Positions 16,521 through 24,743 of a stretch of 64,000 nt of DNA are shown piece by piece. Every line of letters begins with the position of its first letter. Position 1 is the first letter of the stretch. The stretch is from Streptacidiphilus sp. ASG 303 (GTDB lineage: Bacteria > Actinomycetota > Actinomycetes > Streptomycetales > Streptomycetaceae), in assembly GCF_020991365.1 (NCBI RefSeq), contig NZ_JAJLRA010000004.1, positions 1-64,000 on the forward strand, written 5' to 3'. The notes under the pieces are model-generated. The model saw nothing but the letters and a program-made list of their open reading frames with translations, searched no databases and was not told the origin of the DNA. Both the position numbers and the translations under genes were made by a program.

Positions 16521-17819
16521 ATGCCGACCGCCGACGGCACGGTCCTCTTCGACCGCAGCCACACCGACGACCTGATCTCCTACCTCTCCGCGAGCCCGTC
16601 CCCGTACCACGCCGTGGCGTCCGCGGCCGCCCGCCTGGAGAAGGCCGGATTCCGGCAGGTGGCCGAGACGGAGGCGTGGGACGGGCGGCCCGGCGGCCGG
16701 TACGTGGTGCGCGGCGGCGCGCTGATCGCCTGGTACGTGCCCGAGGGCGCCGGCCCGGAGACCCCCTTCCGCATCGTCGGCGCCCACACCGACTCCCCCA
16801 ACCTGCGAGTCAAGCCGCGCCCCGACACCGGCGCCGAGGGCTGGCGGCAGGTCGCCGTGGAGATCTACGGCGGCGTCCCGCTCAACACCTGGCTGGATCG
16901 CGACCTCGGCCTCTCCGGCCGCCTCGCGCTGCGCGACGGATCGACCGCGCTGGTCCAGCTCGACGAGCCCCTGCTGCGGGTGCCGCAGCTCGCCATCCAC
17001 CTGGACCGCCAGGTCAACGACGGCATGAAACTCGACCGGCAGCGCCACCTCACCCCCGTCTGGGGCATCGGCCCCGTCGACGAGGGCGCCCTGGTGGAGT
17101 ACGTGGCGGGCCGTGCCGGGATCCCCGCCGGTGAGGTCACCGGCTGGGACCTCATGGTCCACGACGTGCAGCCGCCGTCCTACCTGGGCCGCGACCGGGA
17201 GCTGCTGGCCGCGCCGCGCCTGGACAACCTGCTCTCCGTGCACGCCGGCACCGCCGCCCTCGCCGCCGTGGCGGCCGCCGGGGGCGGCTCCACCGTCTCC
17301 GTGCTCGCCGCCTTCGACCACGAGGAGACCGGCAGCGAGTCCGACACCGGCGCGCAGGGGCCGCTGCTGGGCAACGTCCTGGAGCGGTCGGTGTTCGCCC
17401 GGGGCGGTTCGCCGGAGGACCGGGCGCGCTCCCTGGCCGGAACCGTGTGCCTTTCCTCCGACATGGGGCACGCCGTGCACCCCAACTACGGCGAGCGGCA
17501 CGACCCGGACCACCACCCGCTGCCCAACGGCGGCCCGATCCTCAAGGTCAACGTCAACCAGCGGTACTCCACCGACGCCGTGGGCCGGGCGGTCTTCACC
17601 GCCGCCTGCGAGCGGGCCGGGGTGCCGTGGCAGAGCTTCGTCTCGAACAACGCCATGCCGTGCGGCACCACCATCGGCCCCATCACCGCCGCCCGGCTCG
17701 GCATCACCACCGTGGACTGCGGCGTCGCGGCGCTCTCCATGCACTCCGCACGCGAACTGTGCGGGGCCGACGACCCGTTCCTGCTGGCCGCGGCGCTGCG
17801 GGGCTTCCTGGAGCGGTGA
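16521..17819 (+). CDS. M18 family aminopeptidase
   Basis: The 432-residue cytosolic metallo-aminopeptidase releases N-terminal, often acidic, residues from peptides. M18 motifs are visible in order: SPSPYHAVASA near the N-terminus, GAHTDSPNLRVK (His ligand and its Asp), NTWLDRDL (bridging Asp), FDHEETGSES (catalytic Glu and ligand), SSDMGHAVHPNY (ligand Asp) and the C-terminal ALSMHSARELCG (His ligand). Length is typical. The ATG is preceded by GGGAG at 7 bp. Confidence 0.95.
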   Translation: MPTADGTVLFDRSHTDDLISYLSASPSPYHAVASAAARLEKAGFRQVAETEAWDGRPGGRYVVRGGALIAWYVPEGAGPETPFRIVGAHTDSPNLRVKPRPDTGAEGWRQVAVEIYGGVPLNTWLDRDLGLSGRLALRDGSTALVQLDEPLLRVPQLAIHLDRQVNDGMKLDRQRHLTPVWGIGPVDEGALVEYVAGRAGIPAGEVTGWDLMVHDVQPPSYLGRDRELLAAPRLDNLLSVHAGTAALAAVAAAGGGSTVSVLAAFDHEETGSESDTGAQGPLLGNVLERSVFARGGSPEDRARSLAGTVCLSSDMGHAVHPNYGERHDPDHHPLPNGGPILKVNVNQRYSTDAVGRAVFTAACERAGVPWQSFVSNNAMPCGTTIGPITAARLGITTVDCGVAALSMHSARELCGADDPFLLAAALRGFLER

Positions 17820-17940
17820 CCGGCCCCCCGGAGGGGAGTTGAGGCACCGTCCGGTGCGGAATGACGGCGCCGCAGCCGGGTAGCCGCGTCTCGACGGCCC
17901 GTTGCGACGGGGAGTCCCGACCCCCTTGGAGGAACCCATC

Positions 17941-18186
17941 ATGGGCCTCGGCGGATGCGTGATCCTGATAGCCCTCGGCGCGATCCTGACCTTCGCGACC
18001 GACTGGCACCTCAGCGGGGTGAACCTCGACGTGGTCGGGGTCATCCTCATGGTGGTGGGCCTGCTCGGCCTGGTCACCTTCAGCAGCGTGCTGCGGCGGC
18101 CGCGGCGCCGGGTCGGCGTCGGTGTCGGCGCCCCCGCCGAGGAGGTCGTCGAGGAGCGCCGCTACTACGAGGACCCGCGGATCTGA
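17941..18186 (+). CDS. Small membrane protein, DUF6458-like
   Basis: The 81-residue protein starts MGLGGCVILIALGAILTFA, a first transmembrane helix. A short loop (TDWHLSGVNLDVVG), a second helix (VILMVVGLLGLVTFSSVL), a basic cluster RRPRRR and a charged tail ending RRYYEDPRI follow. This two-helix pattern with the WHLSGVNLDVVGVILMVVG core is common in actinobacteria and has no known function. GGAGGA lies 8 bp before ATG 17941. Confidence 0.85.
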   Translation: MGLGGCVILIALGAILTFATDWHLSGVNLDVVGVILMVVGLLGLVTFSSVLRRPRRRVGVGVGAPAEEVVEERRYYEDPRI

Positions 18187-18280
18187 CCGCGGCTCCTCCC
18201 CCGGCCGCAGGGCCGCTCCGGGGAGGCGGGGTGACGGCGCATCGGGTGGCGCCGGGCCGCCCGGCCCCCCGGAGGACAGG

Positions 18281-18313
18281 GCGGCCGCCGCGGTGCGGTT
18301 CCGCGGCGGCCGC
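18281..18313. terminator. Convergent terminator hairpin 1
   Basis: A 13-bp perfect stem (18281-18293 with 18301-18313) with loop TGCGGTT lies between the rightward small membrane protein gene and the leftward NHL gene. Confidence 0.75.
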
Positions 18314-18322
18314 CGGCCGCGC

Positions 18323-18365
18323 GCCCGTGCCGGCACCGGGGTCCGCCCCCGGTGCCGGCACGGGC
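18323..18365. terminator. Convergent terminator hairpin 2
   Basis: A 19-bp perfect stem (18323-18341 with 18347-18365) with loop TCCGC ends 6 bp from the stop codon of the leftward NHL gene. With the preceding hairpin it forms a double terminator. Confidence 0.85.
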
Positions 18366-18370
18366 CGGGC

Positions 18371-20224
18371 TCAGCCCTCGGCGCCCGGGTCGTCCATGCC
18401 CGCCAGCACCAGCGGCAGGCGGACGGCGCCGCCCGGCACCAGCTTCACCGGCACGCCCCAGTCCTGCTGGTGGACGTGGCACGCCGGGTACTCGACCGCG
18501 GGGTCGTCGTCGCAGGACGCGGCCATCGCCGAGACGTGCAGCACCCCCTCCGACGGGCCGTCGGACGCCAGCACCACCTCGCGGGAGAGCGCGGAGTCCG
18601 CGCCCTCGCCCGACACCAGCAGCTCCGGCGGGGTCGCGCTCACCAGCAGCCGCGTCGACGGGCCGTAGCGCTCGTCCAGCTTCTGGCCGGCCGGGGCGGA
18701 GAACACCACGTCGATCCGGAACGCGCCGGGCGCCACCTCGGTCGCCGGCCGCTGCGTGCGGTGCGCGGCGCCCTCCACGCGGACCGCCTCCTCGGGCAGC
18801 CGCAGCCGGGTCAGCCGGTGCCGGGCGGACTCCACCACCACGATGTCGTCCCCGGCCAGCACGGCCCCGGACGGCTCGCGCAGGTCGGTGGCGAGCGTGG
18901 TCACCTCGCCGGTGGCGGGGTCGAAGCGGCGCAGCGCGTGGTTGTAGGTGTCGCTCACGGCGACCGATCCGTCGGGCAGGACGGTCACGCCCAGCGGGTG
19001 CTGGAGCAGCGCCTGACCGGCCGCGCCGTCGCGGTGGCCGAAGTCGAACAGCCCGGTGCCGACCGCCGTGTGCACGGTGAGGCCCTCCGCCTCCACCCAG
19101 CGGACCGCGGAGGTCTCCGAGTCGGCCACCCACAGGCGGGAGCCGTCGGCGGAGGCGGCGAGCCCGGACGGCTGGGCGAACCACGCCTCGGCCGCCGGCC
19201 CGTCGACCAGGCCCTCGTTGGTGGTACCGGCCGCCACGGCGACGGTGCCGTCCGCCGGGTCGTACGCCCACAGCTGGTGCACGCCGGCCATGGCGATCCA
19301 CACCCGTCCCGCGAACCAGGCGACGTCCCACGGCGAGGAGAGGTCCACCTCGCGGGCCGGGCCGGCGGCGGGCGAGCCCTGCCACCACTGCCGACCGGTG
19401 CCGGCCAGCGTGGTGACCTCCCCGTCGGCGAGGCGCACGCCGCGCAGCGCGTGGTTGACGGTGTCGGCGACGACCAGGTCGACGCCGAGCGCGGCGGCCG
19501 CGTCCGGCGGGAGCAGCGTCAGGCCCTGCGGCTCGCTGAACCGGGCCCGGTCGGCGGGGCCGTCCGCCAGGCCGCGCTCCCCGTCGCCGATGCGGCGCAC
19601 CACGGTCTCGCCGTCGGCGGCCAGCTCCACCAGGGAGTGGTGGCCGGAGTCGGCGACCAGGTAGCCGCCGCCCTCCAGCCGCACGGTCTTGCCGGGGAAC
19701 CGCAGGTCCCCGGCCTCCGGCTCCGGCGGCACGTACGGGCCGTCGCCGCGGCGCAGCGTGCCCTTGGCGCCGTGCTCGGCCTCCAGCTCCTCCACCAGCT
19801 TCCCGATGGCGTGGGCGTGGCCCTCGCCGGCGTGCTGGGCGACGACGTACCCCTCGGGGTCGATGACGACCAGGGTCGGCCAGGCGCGGACGGCGTACTG
19901 CTTCCAGGTGGCCAGCTCCGGGTCGTCCAGCACGGGGTGGTGGACCTCGTAGCGGGCGACGGCGTCGACCACGGCCTGGTGGTCCGCCTCGTGGACGAAC
20001 TTGGGGGAGTGGACGCCGACGATCACGACGGTGTCGCGGTGGCGCTCCTCCAGTTCGCGGAGCTCGTCCAGGACGTGCAGGCAGTTGATGCAGCAGAACG
20101 TCCAAAAATCGGCGATCACGATCTTGCCGCGGAGGTCCGCGAGGGTGAGGTCCTTGCCGCCGGTGTTCAGCCAGCCGCCTGCGCCGACCAGCTCGGGGGC
20201 GCGTACACGTGCACGAGAAGCCAT
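18371..20224 (-). CDS. Thioredoxin-NHL repeat protein (NHLRC2-like)
   Basis: The 617-residue cytoplasmic protein has an N-terminal thioredoxin-like domain (about 10-150) with IADFWTFCCINCLHVL (redox motif C45-I-N-C48) and WPTLVVIDPEGYVV. A six-bladed NHL beta-propeller follows (about 165-480; LVADSGHHSLVEL, VVADTVNHALRGV, WVADSETSAVRW and VSDTYNHALRRF repeats), then a C-terminal beta domain. It matches the family of human NHLRC2. The redox partner in bacteria is not known. ATG 20224 is chosen because MASRARVRAPEL begins the domain; ATG 20242 is a possible upstream start. Confidence 0.9.
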   Translation of the reverse strand: MASRARVRAPELVGAGGWLNTGGKDLTLADLRGKIVIADFWTFCCINCLHVLDELRELEERHRDTVVIVGVHSPKFVHEADHQAVVDAVARYEVHHPVLDDPELATWKQYAVRAWPTLVVIDPEGYVVAQHAGEGHAHAIGKLVEELEAEHGAKGTLRRGDGPYVPPEPEAGDLRFPGKTVRLEGGGYLVADSGHHSLVELAADGETVVRRIGDGERGLADGPADRARFSEPQGLTLLPPDAAAALGVDLVVADTVNHALRGVRLADGEVTTLAGTGRQWWQGSPAAGPAREVDLSSPWDVAWFAGRVWIAMAGVHQLWAYDPADGTVAVAAGTTNEGLVDGPAAEAWFAQPSGLAASADGSRLWVADSETSAVRWVEAEGLTVHTAVGTGLFDFGHRDGAAGQALLQHPLGVTVLPDGSVAVSDTYNHALRRFDPATGEVTTLATDLREPSGAVLAGDDIVVVESARHRLTRLRLPEEAVRVEGAAHRTQRPATEVAPGAFRIDVVFSAPAGQKLDERYGPSTRLLVSATPPELLVSGEGADSALSREVVLASDGPSEGVLHVSAMAASCDDDPAVEYPACHVHQQDWGVPVKLVPGGAVRLPLVLAGMDDPGAEG

Positions 20225-20457
20225 GACCCCATACAACAGCATCCGGCCGGAGCGGCATTCCGGCGGGCGCACGTGCTCCCCGCCGTGCCCGGACGCGGTC
20301 CGGGACGGACGCGGGGGCAGGCGGGTGCCGTCCTCCCGCAGGCCGGTGCCGGCCGGTGCCGGGCGGGTCGGAACGGCGGGGCCGGGGAAGGCGTCCATGC
20401 TGGTGGGACCGCCCGCGCGGGCGGGTCCGGCGGTAGGCCGAGGCGGAGGAGTGCGGG

Positions 20458-20961
20458 ATGAAGTACCTGGTGCGGGAGCGGATCTTCGGGATCGGCGACG
20501 ACTTCTGGGTGGAGACCGAGAACGGCGAGAAGGCCTTCCTGGTGGACGGGAAGGCGCTGCGGCTGCGGGAGACCTTCGAGCTGAAGGACCCGTCGGGCCT
20601 GGTGGTCGCGGTGATCCGCAAGAAGGTGCTGAGCGTCCGCGACGCCATGAAGGTGGAGGACGCGAACGGGGAGACCACCGCCACGGTGCGGAAGAAGATG
20701 TTCACGCCGTTCCACGACAAGTACCGGGTGGAGCTGGCCGACGGCGCCGAGTGGGAGGTGCACGGCGACTTCCTCGACAAGGAGTACGACATCGAGGCGG
20801 ACGGCGGCCGGGTGGCGCGGATCTCCCGGAAGTGGTTCCGCGTCCGGGACACCTACGCCGTCGACGTGGCGGCGGGCTCGGACGCGGCGCTGGTGCTGGC
20901 GGTGGCGGTCTGCGTGGACCGGCTGTCGGCGGCGGAGCACGGCGAGGGCGACGACGACTGA
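20458..20961 (+). CDS. LURP-one-related family protein
   Basis: The 167-residue protein has the tubby-like beta-barrel pattern of the LURP-one/YxjI family: MKYLVRERIFGIGDDFWVETENGEKAFLVDGKAL, then repeated strands LKDPSGLVVAVIRKKVLSVRD and VRKKMFTPFHDKYRVEL. A single C-terminal hydrophobic helix (DAALVLAVAVCVDRL) packs in the barrel. The biological role in bacteria is unknown; a lipid- or scaffold-binding function is suggested for the fold. The ATG follows GGAGG. Only one gene is in the unit. Confidence 0.9.
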   Translation: MKYLVRERIFGIGDDFWVETENGEKAFLVDGKALRLRETFELKDPSGLVVAVIRKKVLSVRDAMKVEDANGETTATVRKKMFTPFHDKYRVELADGAEWEVHGDFLDKEYDIEADGGRVARISRKWFRVRDTYAVDVAAGSDAALVLAVAVCVDRLSAAEHGEGDDD

Positions 20962-21022
20962 ACTGCGAGGGCTGAACTGCGAGGGCTGAACCGCGACGGC
21001 TGAGCGGCGACGGCTGAGCGGC
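20959..21022. repeat. 15-bp tandem repeat after LURP-one gene
   Basis: Four imperfect 15-bp units of the form GGCTGA(A/G)C(T/C/G)GCGA(G/C)G begin at the LURP-one stop codon and are followed by a terminator hairpin. Confidence 0.6.
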
Positions 21023-21050
21023 GTGCGGCCGCCCGCGTCCGGGGGCGTGC

Positions 21051-21095
21051 GCGGCCCCCGCACCCCCCCGGCGCGGGGGGCGGTGCGGGGGCCGC
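21051..21095. terminator. Shared convergent terminator
   Basis: A 14-bp perfect stem (21051-21064 with 21082-21095) with a GC-rich loop lies between the rightward LURP-one gene and the leftward sedolisin gene. Confidence 0.7.
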
Positions 21096-21152
21096 GGGCC
21101 CGGTGGGCCGGGCGGTCCCGGCCTGCTCGGCGGTCCCGGCCGGTCGGCGGGC

Positions 21153-22535
21153 TCAGCCCGCGCGGCGGGCGAGCGCCTCGACGAGGGCCGTGCCGTCGAT
21201 CGTGCCGAGGCCGCTGGCGAGGTCGTAGCCCCTGGCGGCGGTGTAGCCCTTCACCCCGGCGAAGCTGTTGTTGCCCCTGACCACGTCGACCAGGCCGCTG
21301 CGGCGGGCGGAGCCCCGGGCCATGGCGTACAGGTCGTCGTTGATCGGGCCGAGGCGGTGGCCGGCCTTCTGGGCGGCGAGGGCGACGATCCCGGCGAAGA
21401 TCGGGGTGGCCCCGCTGGTGCCGCCGGTGATGCTCCAGCCCTTCTGGGCGGGCAGGTACGAGGAGTAGACCCAGGAGCCGCCGTTGACGGCCGCGCTCAG
21501 GGCGACGTCCGGGGTGCCGCGGCGGGAGCCGACCGCGGAGGCCACGCCGCGCTGGAAGGCCGGGCGGGCGAAGACGCCGGAGACGCCGCCGCCGCCGGCG
21601 CCGTAGCCGTCGTTCCAGACCCTGTCGGACGCCGTGCGCCGGCCGGAGTCGTCGAGGGTGAGCTGGGTGCCGCCGACGGAGGTGACCAGCGGGTCGGTGG
21701 AGGGCCAGGAGTTCACCCGGTACGGGTAGAGGGTGGTGCCGTCCAGCTTGTGGTCGGTGGCGCCGGCGTCGCCGGAGGCGGAGACCACGGTGACGTGGCG
21801 GGCGGCGGCCTCCTTGAAGGCGTACCGGAGGTTCAGCAGGGCGGAGTGGTCGCCCTTGGCGAAGCCGGGGAAGGTGTTCTCGGTGGCGCCGAAGCTCTGC
21901 GAGATGACGTCGCCGACGCCGCGCCGGATCAGGCTCCTCTCGGCGTCCATCATCTCGGGGAAGCCGGTGACGCCCTCGGTCTCGGCGACGGCGGTCTCCA
22001 CGAGGACGATCCGGGCGCCGGGGGCGATGGCGTGGGCGTACTGGACGTCGAGGTTGGTCTCGCCGGCCCAGCCGACGTGGTCGGCGTTCTTCGGGTCGAA
22101 CTTCGGCACCCTGCCCCACTTGACGACCTGCACCCTGGTGCTGGGCAGGCCGAAGGTGCGGGAGAAGACGTCCAGGTCGTGCTGGACGGTGGGGGAGCCG
22201 AAGGAGTCGACGATGACGATGGTGCGGCCCCTGCCGGTGATGCCGGAGCGGTAGAGCGGGTCCAGGTGGTAGGCCTTGCGGTACTGCAGCGGCGAGTAGC
22301 AGCGCAGGCGGTACTTCTTCAGGCACTCCGTGGTGGAGGTCGGGTCGCCCGCCGTGCGGAGCAGCCGGTGCCCGGCGGAGGCGGGGCGCGCGACGGCGCC
22401 TGCCGCGGCCGGGGCGGCAGCGGCGGCCCCGGTGGTGGTGGCGCCGGTGCCGGCGGCGGCGAGGACTGCGGCGGCCGCCGCCGCGAGGGCGGCGACCGTC
22501 CGGGTGGTGCGGCGGGCAGGCGGCTGGTGGCCCAT
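21153..22535 (-). CDS. Secreted sedolisin (S53) serine peptidase
   Basis: The 460-residue enzyme has a signal peptide (RRTTRTVAAL, Ala-rich core to about 40) and a short prosegment. The catalytic domain carries the S53 residues Glu159 and Asp163 in GETNLDVQYAHA, the oxyanion Asp256 in SGDAG, and the nucleophile Ser374 in GGTSGATP. A C-terminal calcium-site motif GYDLASGLGTID is also present. Sedolisins are usually acid-active extracellular endopeptidases. The prosegment is much shorter than in typical sedolisins, so it may be a kumamolisin-like short form. The start ATG has GGAG-type sequence upstream, and the AT-rich stretch at 22600-22660 is the probable promoter region. Confidence 0.92.
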   Translation of the reverse strand: MGHQPPARRTTRTVAALAAAAAAVLAAAGTGATTTGAAAAAPAAAGAVARPASAGHRLLRTAGDPTSTTECLKKYRLRCYSPLQYRKAYHLDPLYRSGITGRGRTIVIVDSFGSPTVQHDLDVFSRTFGLPSTRVQVVKWGRVPKFDPKNADHVGWAGETNLDVQYAHAIAPGARIVLVETAVAETEGVTGFPEMMDAERSLIRRGVGDVISQSFGATENTFPGFAKGDHSALLNLRYAFKEAAARHVTVVSASGDAGATDHKLDGTTLYPYRVNSWPSTDPLVTSVGGTQLTLDDSGRRTASDRVWNDGYGAGGGGVSGVFARPAFQRGVASAVGSRRGTPDVALSAAVNGGSWVYSSYLPAQKGWSITGGTSGATPIFAGIVALAAQKAGHRLGPINDDLYAMARGSARRSGLVDVVRGNNSFAGVKGYTAARGYDLASGLGTIDGTALVEALARRAG

Positions 22536-22814
22536 GGTGCTCCTTTGGCAGGGACGCCCGGTCGGCGGTCCTTGTCGGCAGGTCTGGGACGATCAGATCC
22601 GATCAGCGAGCGTCACCTAATGGTGTTTATGTTCTTTTTAACCACACAACTCGAACAGAGGCGCGCACACAGGGTGAATCGGACGCCGTCCGGGTGAGCA
22701 GGCGGGCCGGAGGGCCGCAGCACGCCCGGGAGGCCCGCGGACGGACCGCGGCGGCGCGCCGGGCCCGGGACGCGCCGGCCCCGGGGAGGCGCCGGACCCG
22801 GGGAGGCGCCGGGC

Positions 22815-23612
22815 TCAGCGGCGCACCGGGACCGGGACGCCCAGCAGGCGGTCGCGCAGCACCGGGAAGTCCGTGCGGGCCCCGGCCACGGCGGCCGGGT
22901 CGAACTCCACCGTGAGGACCTCCTCGCCGGTGCCGGCCTCCGCCAGCACCTCGCCCCACGGGTCGACCACCAGCGAGCGCCCCGCCTGCTCGACCCCGCC
23001 GTGGGTGCCCGCGGTGTTGCAGGCCAGCACGTACGCCTGCTCCTCCACGGCGCGGGCGCGGGCCAGCAGCGTCCAGTGCGCGGCGCGGCGCGCCGGCCAG
23101 GCGGCGGGGACGACGAGGATCTCGGCGCCCGCGTCCAGCAGGGCCCGGAACAGCTCCGGGAAGCGCAGGTCGTAGCAGGTGGCCAGGCCCAGGGTGCCGT
23201 ACGGCGTGGGCGCGGCGACCACCTCCCGCCCCGCGCCCATGGCGACCGCCTCGCCGCTGTCGAAGCCGAAGCGGTGGATCTTGCGGTAGGTGTGGCGCAG
23301 CTCCCCCGCCGGGTCGAAGAGCAGCGAGGTGTTGTAGATCGGGCCGTCGGGGTCGCGCTCGACGACGGAGCCCGCGTGCAGCCACACCCCGGCGTCGCGG
23401 GCGGCGGCGGACATGGCGTCCGCGGTGGGGCCGTCCAGCGGCTCGGCCCCGGCGGACCAGGCGTCGTAGGCGAAGCCGCCGAGCGGCCAGAGCTCCGGCA
23501 GGACGACCAGGTCGTCGCCCGCCCGCCCCCGCACCAGGGCGGCGGCGCGGGCCCGCCGCTCGTCCGGGGGCTCGGCCTCGGAGACGGCGAGCTGGATCAG
23601 GGAAGCGCGCAC
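22815..23612 (-). CDS. Carbon-nitrogen hydrolase (nitrilase superfamily)
   Basis: The 265-residue enzyme has the Glu-Lys-Cys triad of the nitrilase fold: VVLPELWPLGG (Glu), YRKIHRFGFD (Lys) and GLATCYDLRFPELFRAL (Cys). The second conserved Glu in ARAVEEQAYVLACN is also present. The closest pattern is Nit2/omega-amidase-like amidohydrolases, so a C-N bond of a small amide or omega-amide is the probable target. The start is GTG 23612 (VRASLIQLAVSE); GTG 23627 is in frame and cannot be excluded. It is divergent from the mycothiol-type enzyme gene. Confidence 0.9.
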   Translation of the reverse strand: MRASLIQLAVSEAEPPDERRARAAALVRGRAGDDLVVLPELWPLGGFAYDAWSAGAEPLDGPTADAMSAAARDAGVWLHAGSVVERDPDGPIYNTSLLFDPAGELRHTYRKIHRFGFDSGEAVAMGAGREVVAAPTPYGTLGLATCYDLRFPELFRALLDAGAEILVVPAAWPARRAAHWTLLARARAVEEQAYVLACNTAGTHGGVEQAGRSLVVDPWGEVLAEAGTGEEVLTVEFDPAAVAGARTDFPVLRDRLLGVPVPVRR

Positions 23613-23773
23613 GGTACCACCGTCCACTCCAGAGTCCTACGATCATCACTCGAAAGCGCTGACCCGGTGACAGGGGGAAGCGTAACGTGCCGGTAGTACG
23701 CGCGCCCCGGGCGAAGCCGGCGCCGGGCCCGGCGCGCGGACGCAGCGGAGCGATCGAGGGGTCGAGAAGAGAC

Positions 23774-24601
23774 GTGGCCGACAACCAGACCGTCCAGGCG
23801 TACACCGACGCGTGGACCCACGCCATCGAGTCGGTCTCCGAACTGGTGGCGCCGCTCCCCGAGGGCCAGTGGAACCGGGCCACCGAGTGCCCCGGCTGGT
23901 CGGTGCGGGACGTCGTCTCGCACGTCATCGCCATGGAGTGCGAACTCCTCGGCGACCCCCGGCCCATCCACCCGCTGCCCCGCGACCTGCGCCACGTGAC
24001 CAGCGAGTTCACCCGCTACTGCGAGGTGCCGGTGGACAAGCGGCGCTGCCACACCGCGCCGGAGATGACGGCGGAGCTGGAGTACACGGTCATCCGGCGC
24101 TCCCGGGCGCTGCGCAACGCCAAGCACGGGCCGGACGACGAGGTCCGCCTGCCGCTGGGCCCCTTCAGCCGCCAGGTGCCGTACCGCGAGCTGCTGCGCC
24201 ACCGGGCGTTCGACGTGTGGGTCCACGAGCAGGACCTGCGGCGGGCGCTGGGGCAGCCCGGCCACCTGGGCTCCCCCGGTGCGCTGGTCGCCAGCGACCT
24301 GCTGGTGGAGGGGCTGCCCAAGGTGGTCGCGCGGCGGGCGGGGGCGCCGGCCGGCTCCACCGTGGCGGTGGAGGTGCACGGCGCGGTGGAGTTCGCGTGC
24401 GCGGTGCGGGTGGACGCCGGGGGCCGCGGCGTCCTGGAGGAGCAGGTCCCGCCCGCGCCGACGGTCCGGCTGACCACCGACTGGGAGACCTACGCCCGGC
24501 TGGCCTGCGGGCGGATCCGGCCCGGGACCGCACCGGTCAAGGTGGAGGGCGACGAGGAGCTGGGGCGGCGGATCCTGGAGCACTTCTCCGTCACCCCCTG
24601 A
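23774..24601 (+). CDS. Maleylpyruvate isomerase family, mycothiol-dependent type
   Basis: The 275-residue protein belongs to the DinB-like four-helix family that uses mycothiol. It has the N-terminal helix YTDAWTHAIESV, the typical ECPGWSVRDVVSHVIAME (metal-ligand His), the second ligand pair in RHRAFDVWVHEQDLRRALG, and a C-terminal MDMPI-like domain with VRLTTDWETYARLACGR. Such enzymes catalyse isomerisations or thiol transfers with mycothiol; the substrate here is not predictable. GTG 23774 is preceded by AGAAGAG. Confidence 0.88.
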   Translation: MADNQTVQAYTDAWTHAIESVSELVAPLPEGQWNRATECPGWSVRDVVSHVIAMECELLGDPRPIHPLPRDLRHVTSEFTRYCEVPVDKRRCHTAPEMTAELEYTVIRRSRALRNAKHGPDDEVRLPLGPFSRQVPYRELLRHRAFDVWVHEQDLRRALGQPGHLGSPGALVASDLLVEGLPKVVARRAGAPAGSTVAVEVHGAVEFACAVRVDAGGRGVLEEQVPPAPTVRLTTDWETYARLACGRIRPGTAPVKVEGDEELGRRILEHFSVTP

Positions 24602-24605
24602 TCCG

Positions 24606-24718
24606 CGCGCCCCGGTCGGCGCGCCCCGGTCGGCGCGCGCCCCGGTCCGCACGCCCCGGTCCGCACGCCCCGGTCGGCGCACCCTCTGGTCCGCACACGC
24701 CCCGGTCCGCACGCGACC
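24606..24718. repeat. GC-rich tandem repeat between convergent genes
   Basis: About seven degenerate 14-16-bp units built on GGTC(G/C)GC(G/A)CGCCCC fill the gap between the rightward mycothiol-enzyme gene and the leftward MFS gene. No simple terminator hairpin exists here, although units pair with one another only weakly. Confidence 0.65.
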
Positions 24719-24743
24719 TGACGGGGCGCCGGGCGGGGGCCCG

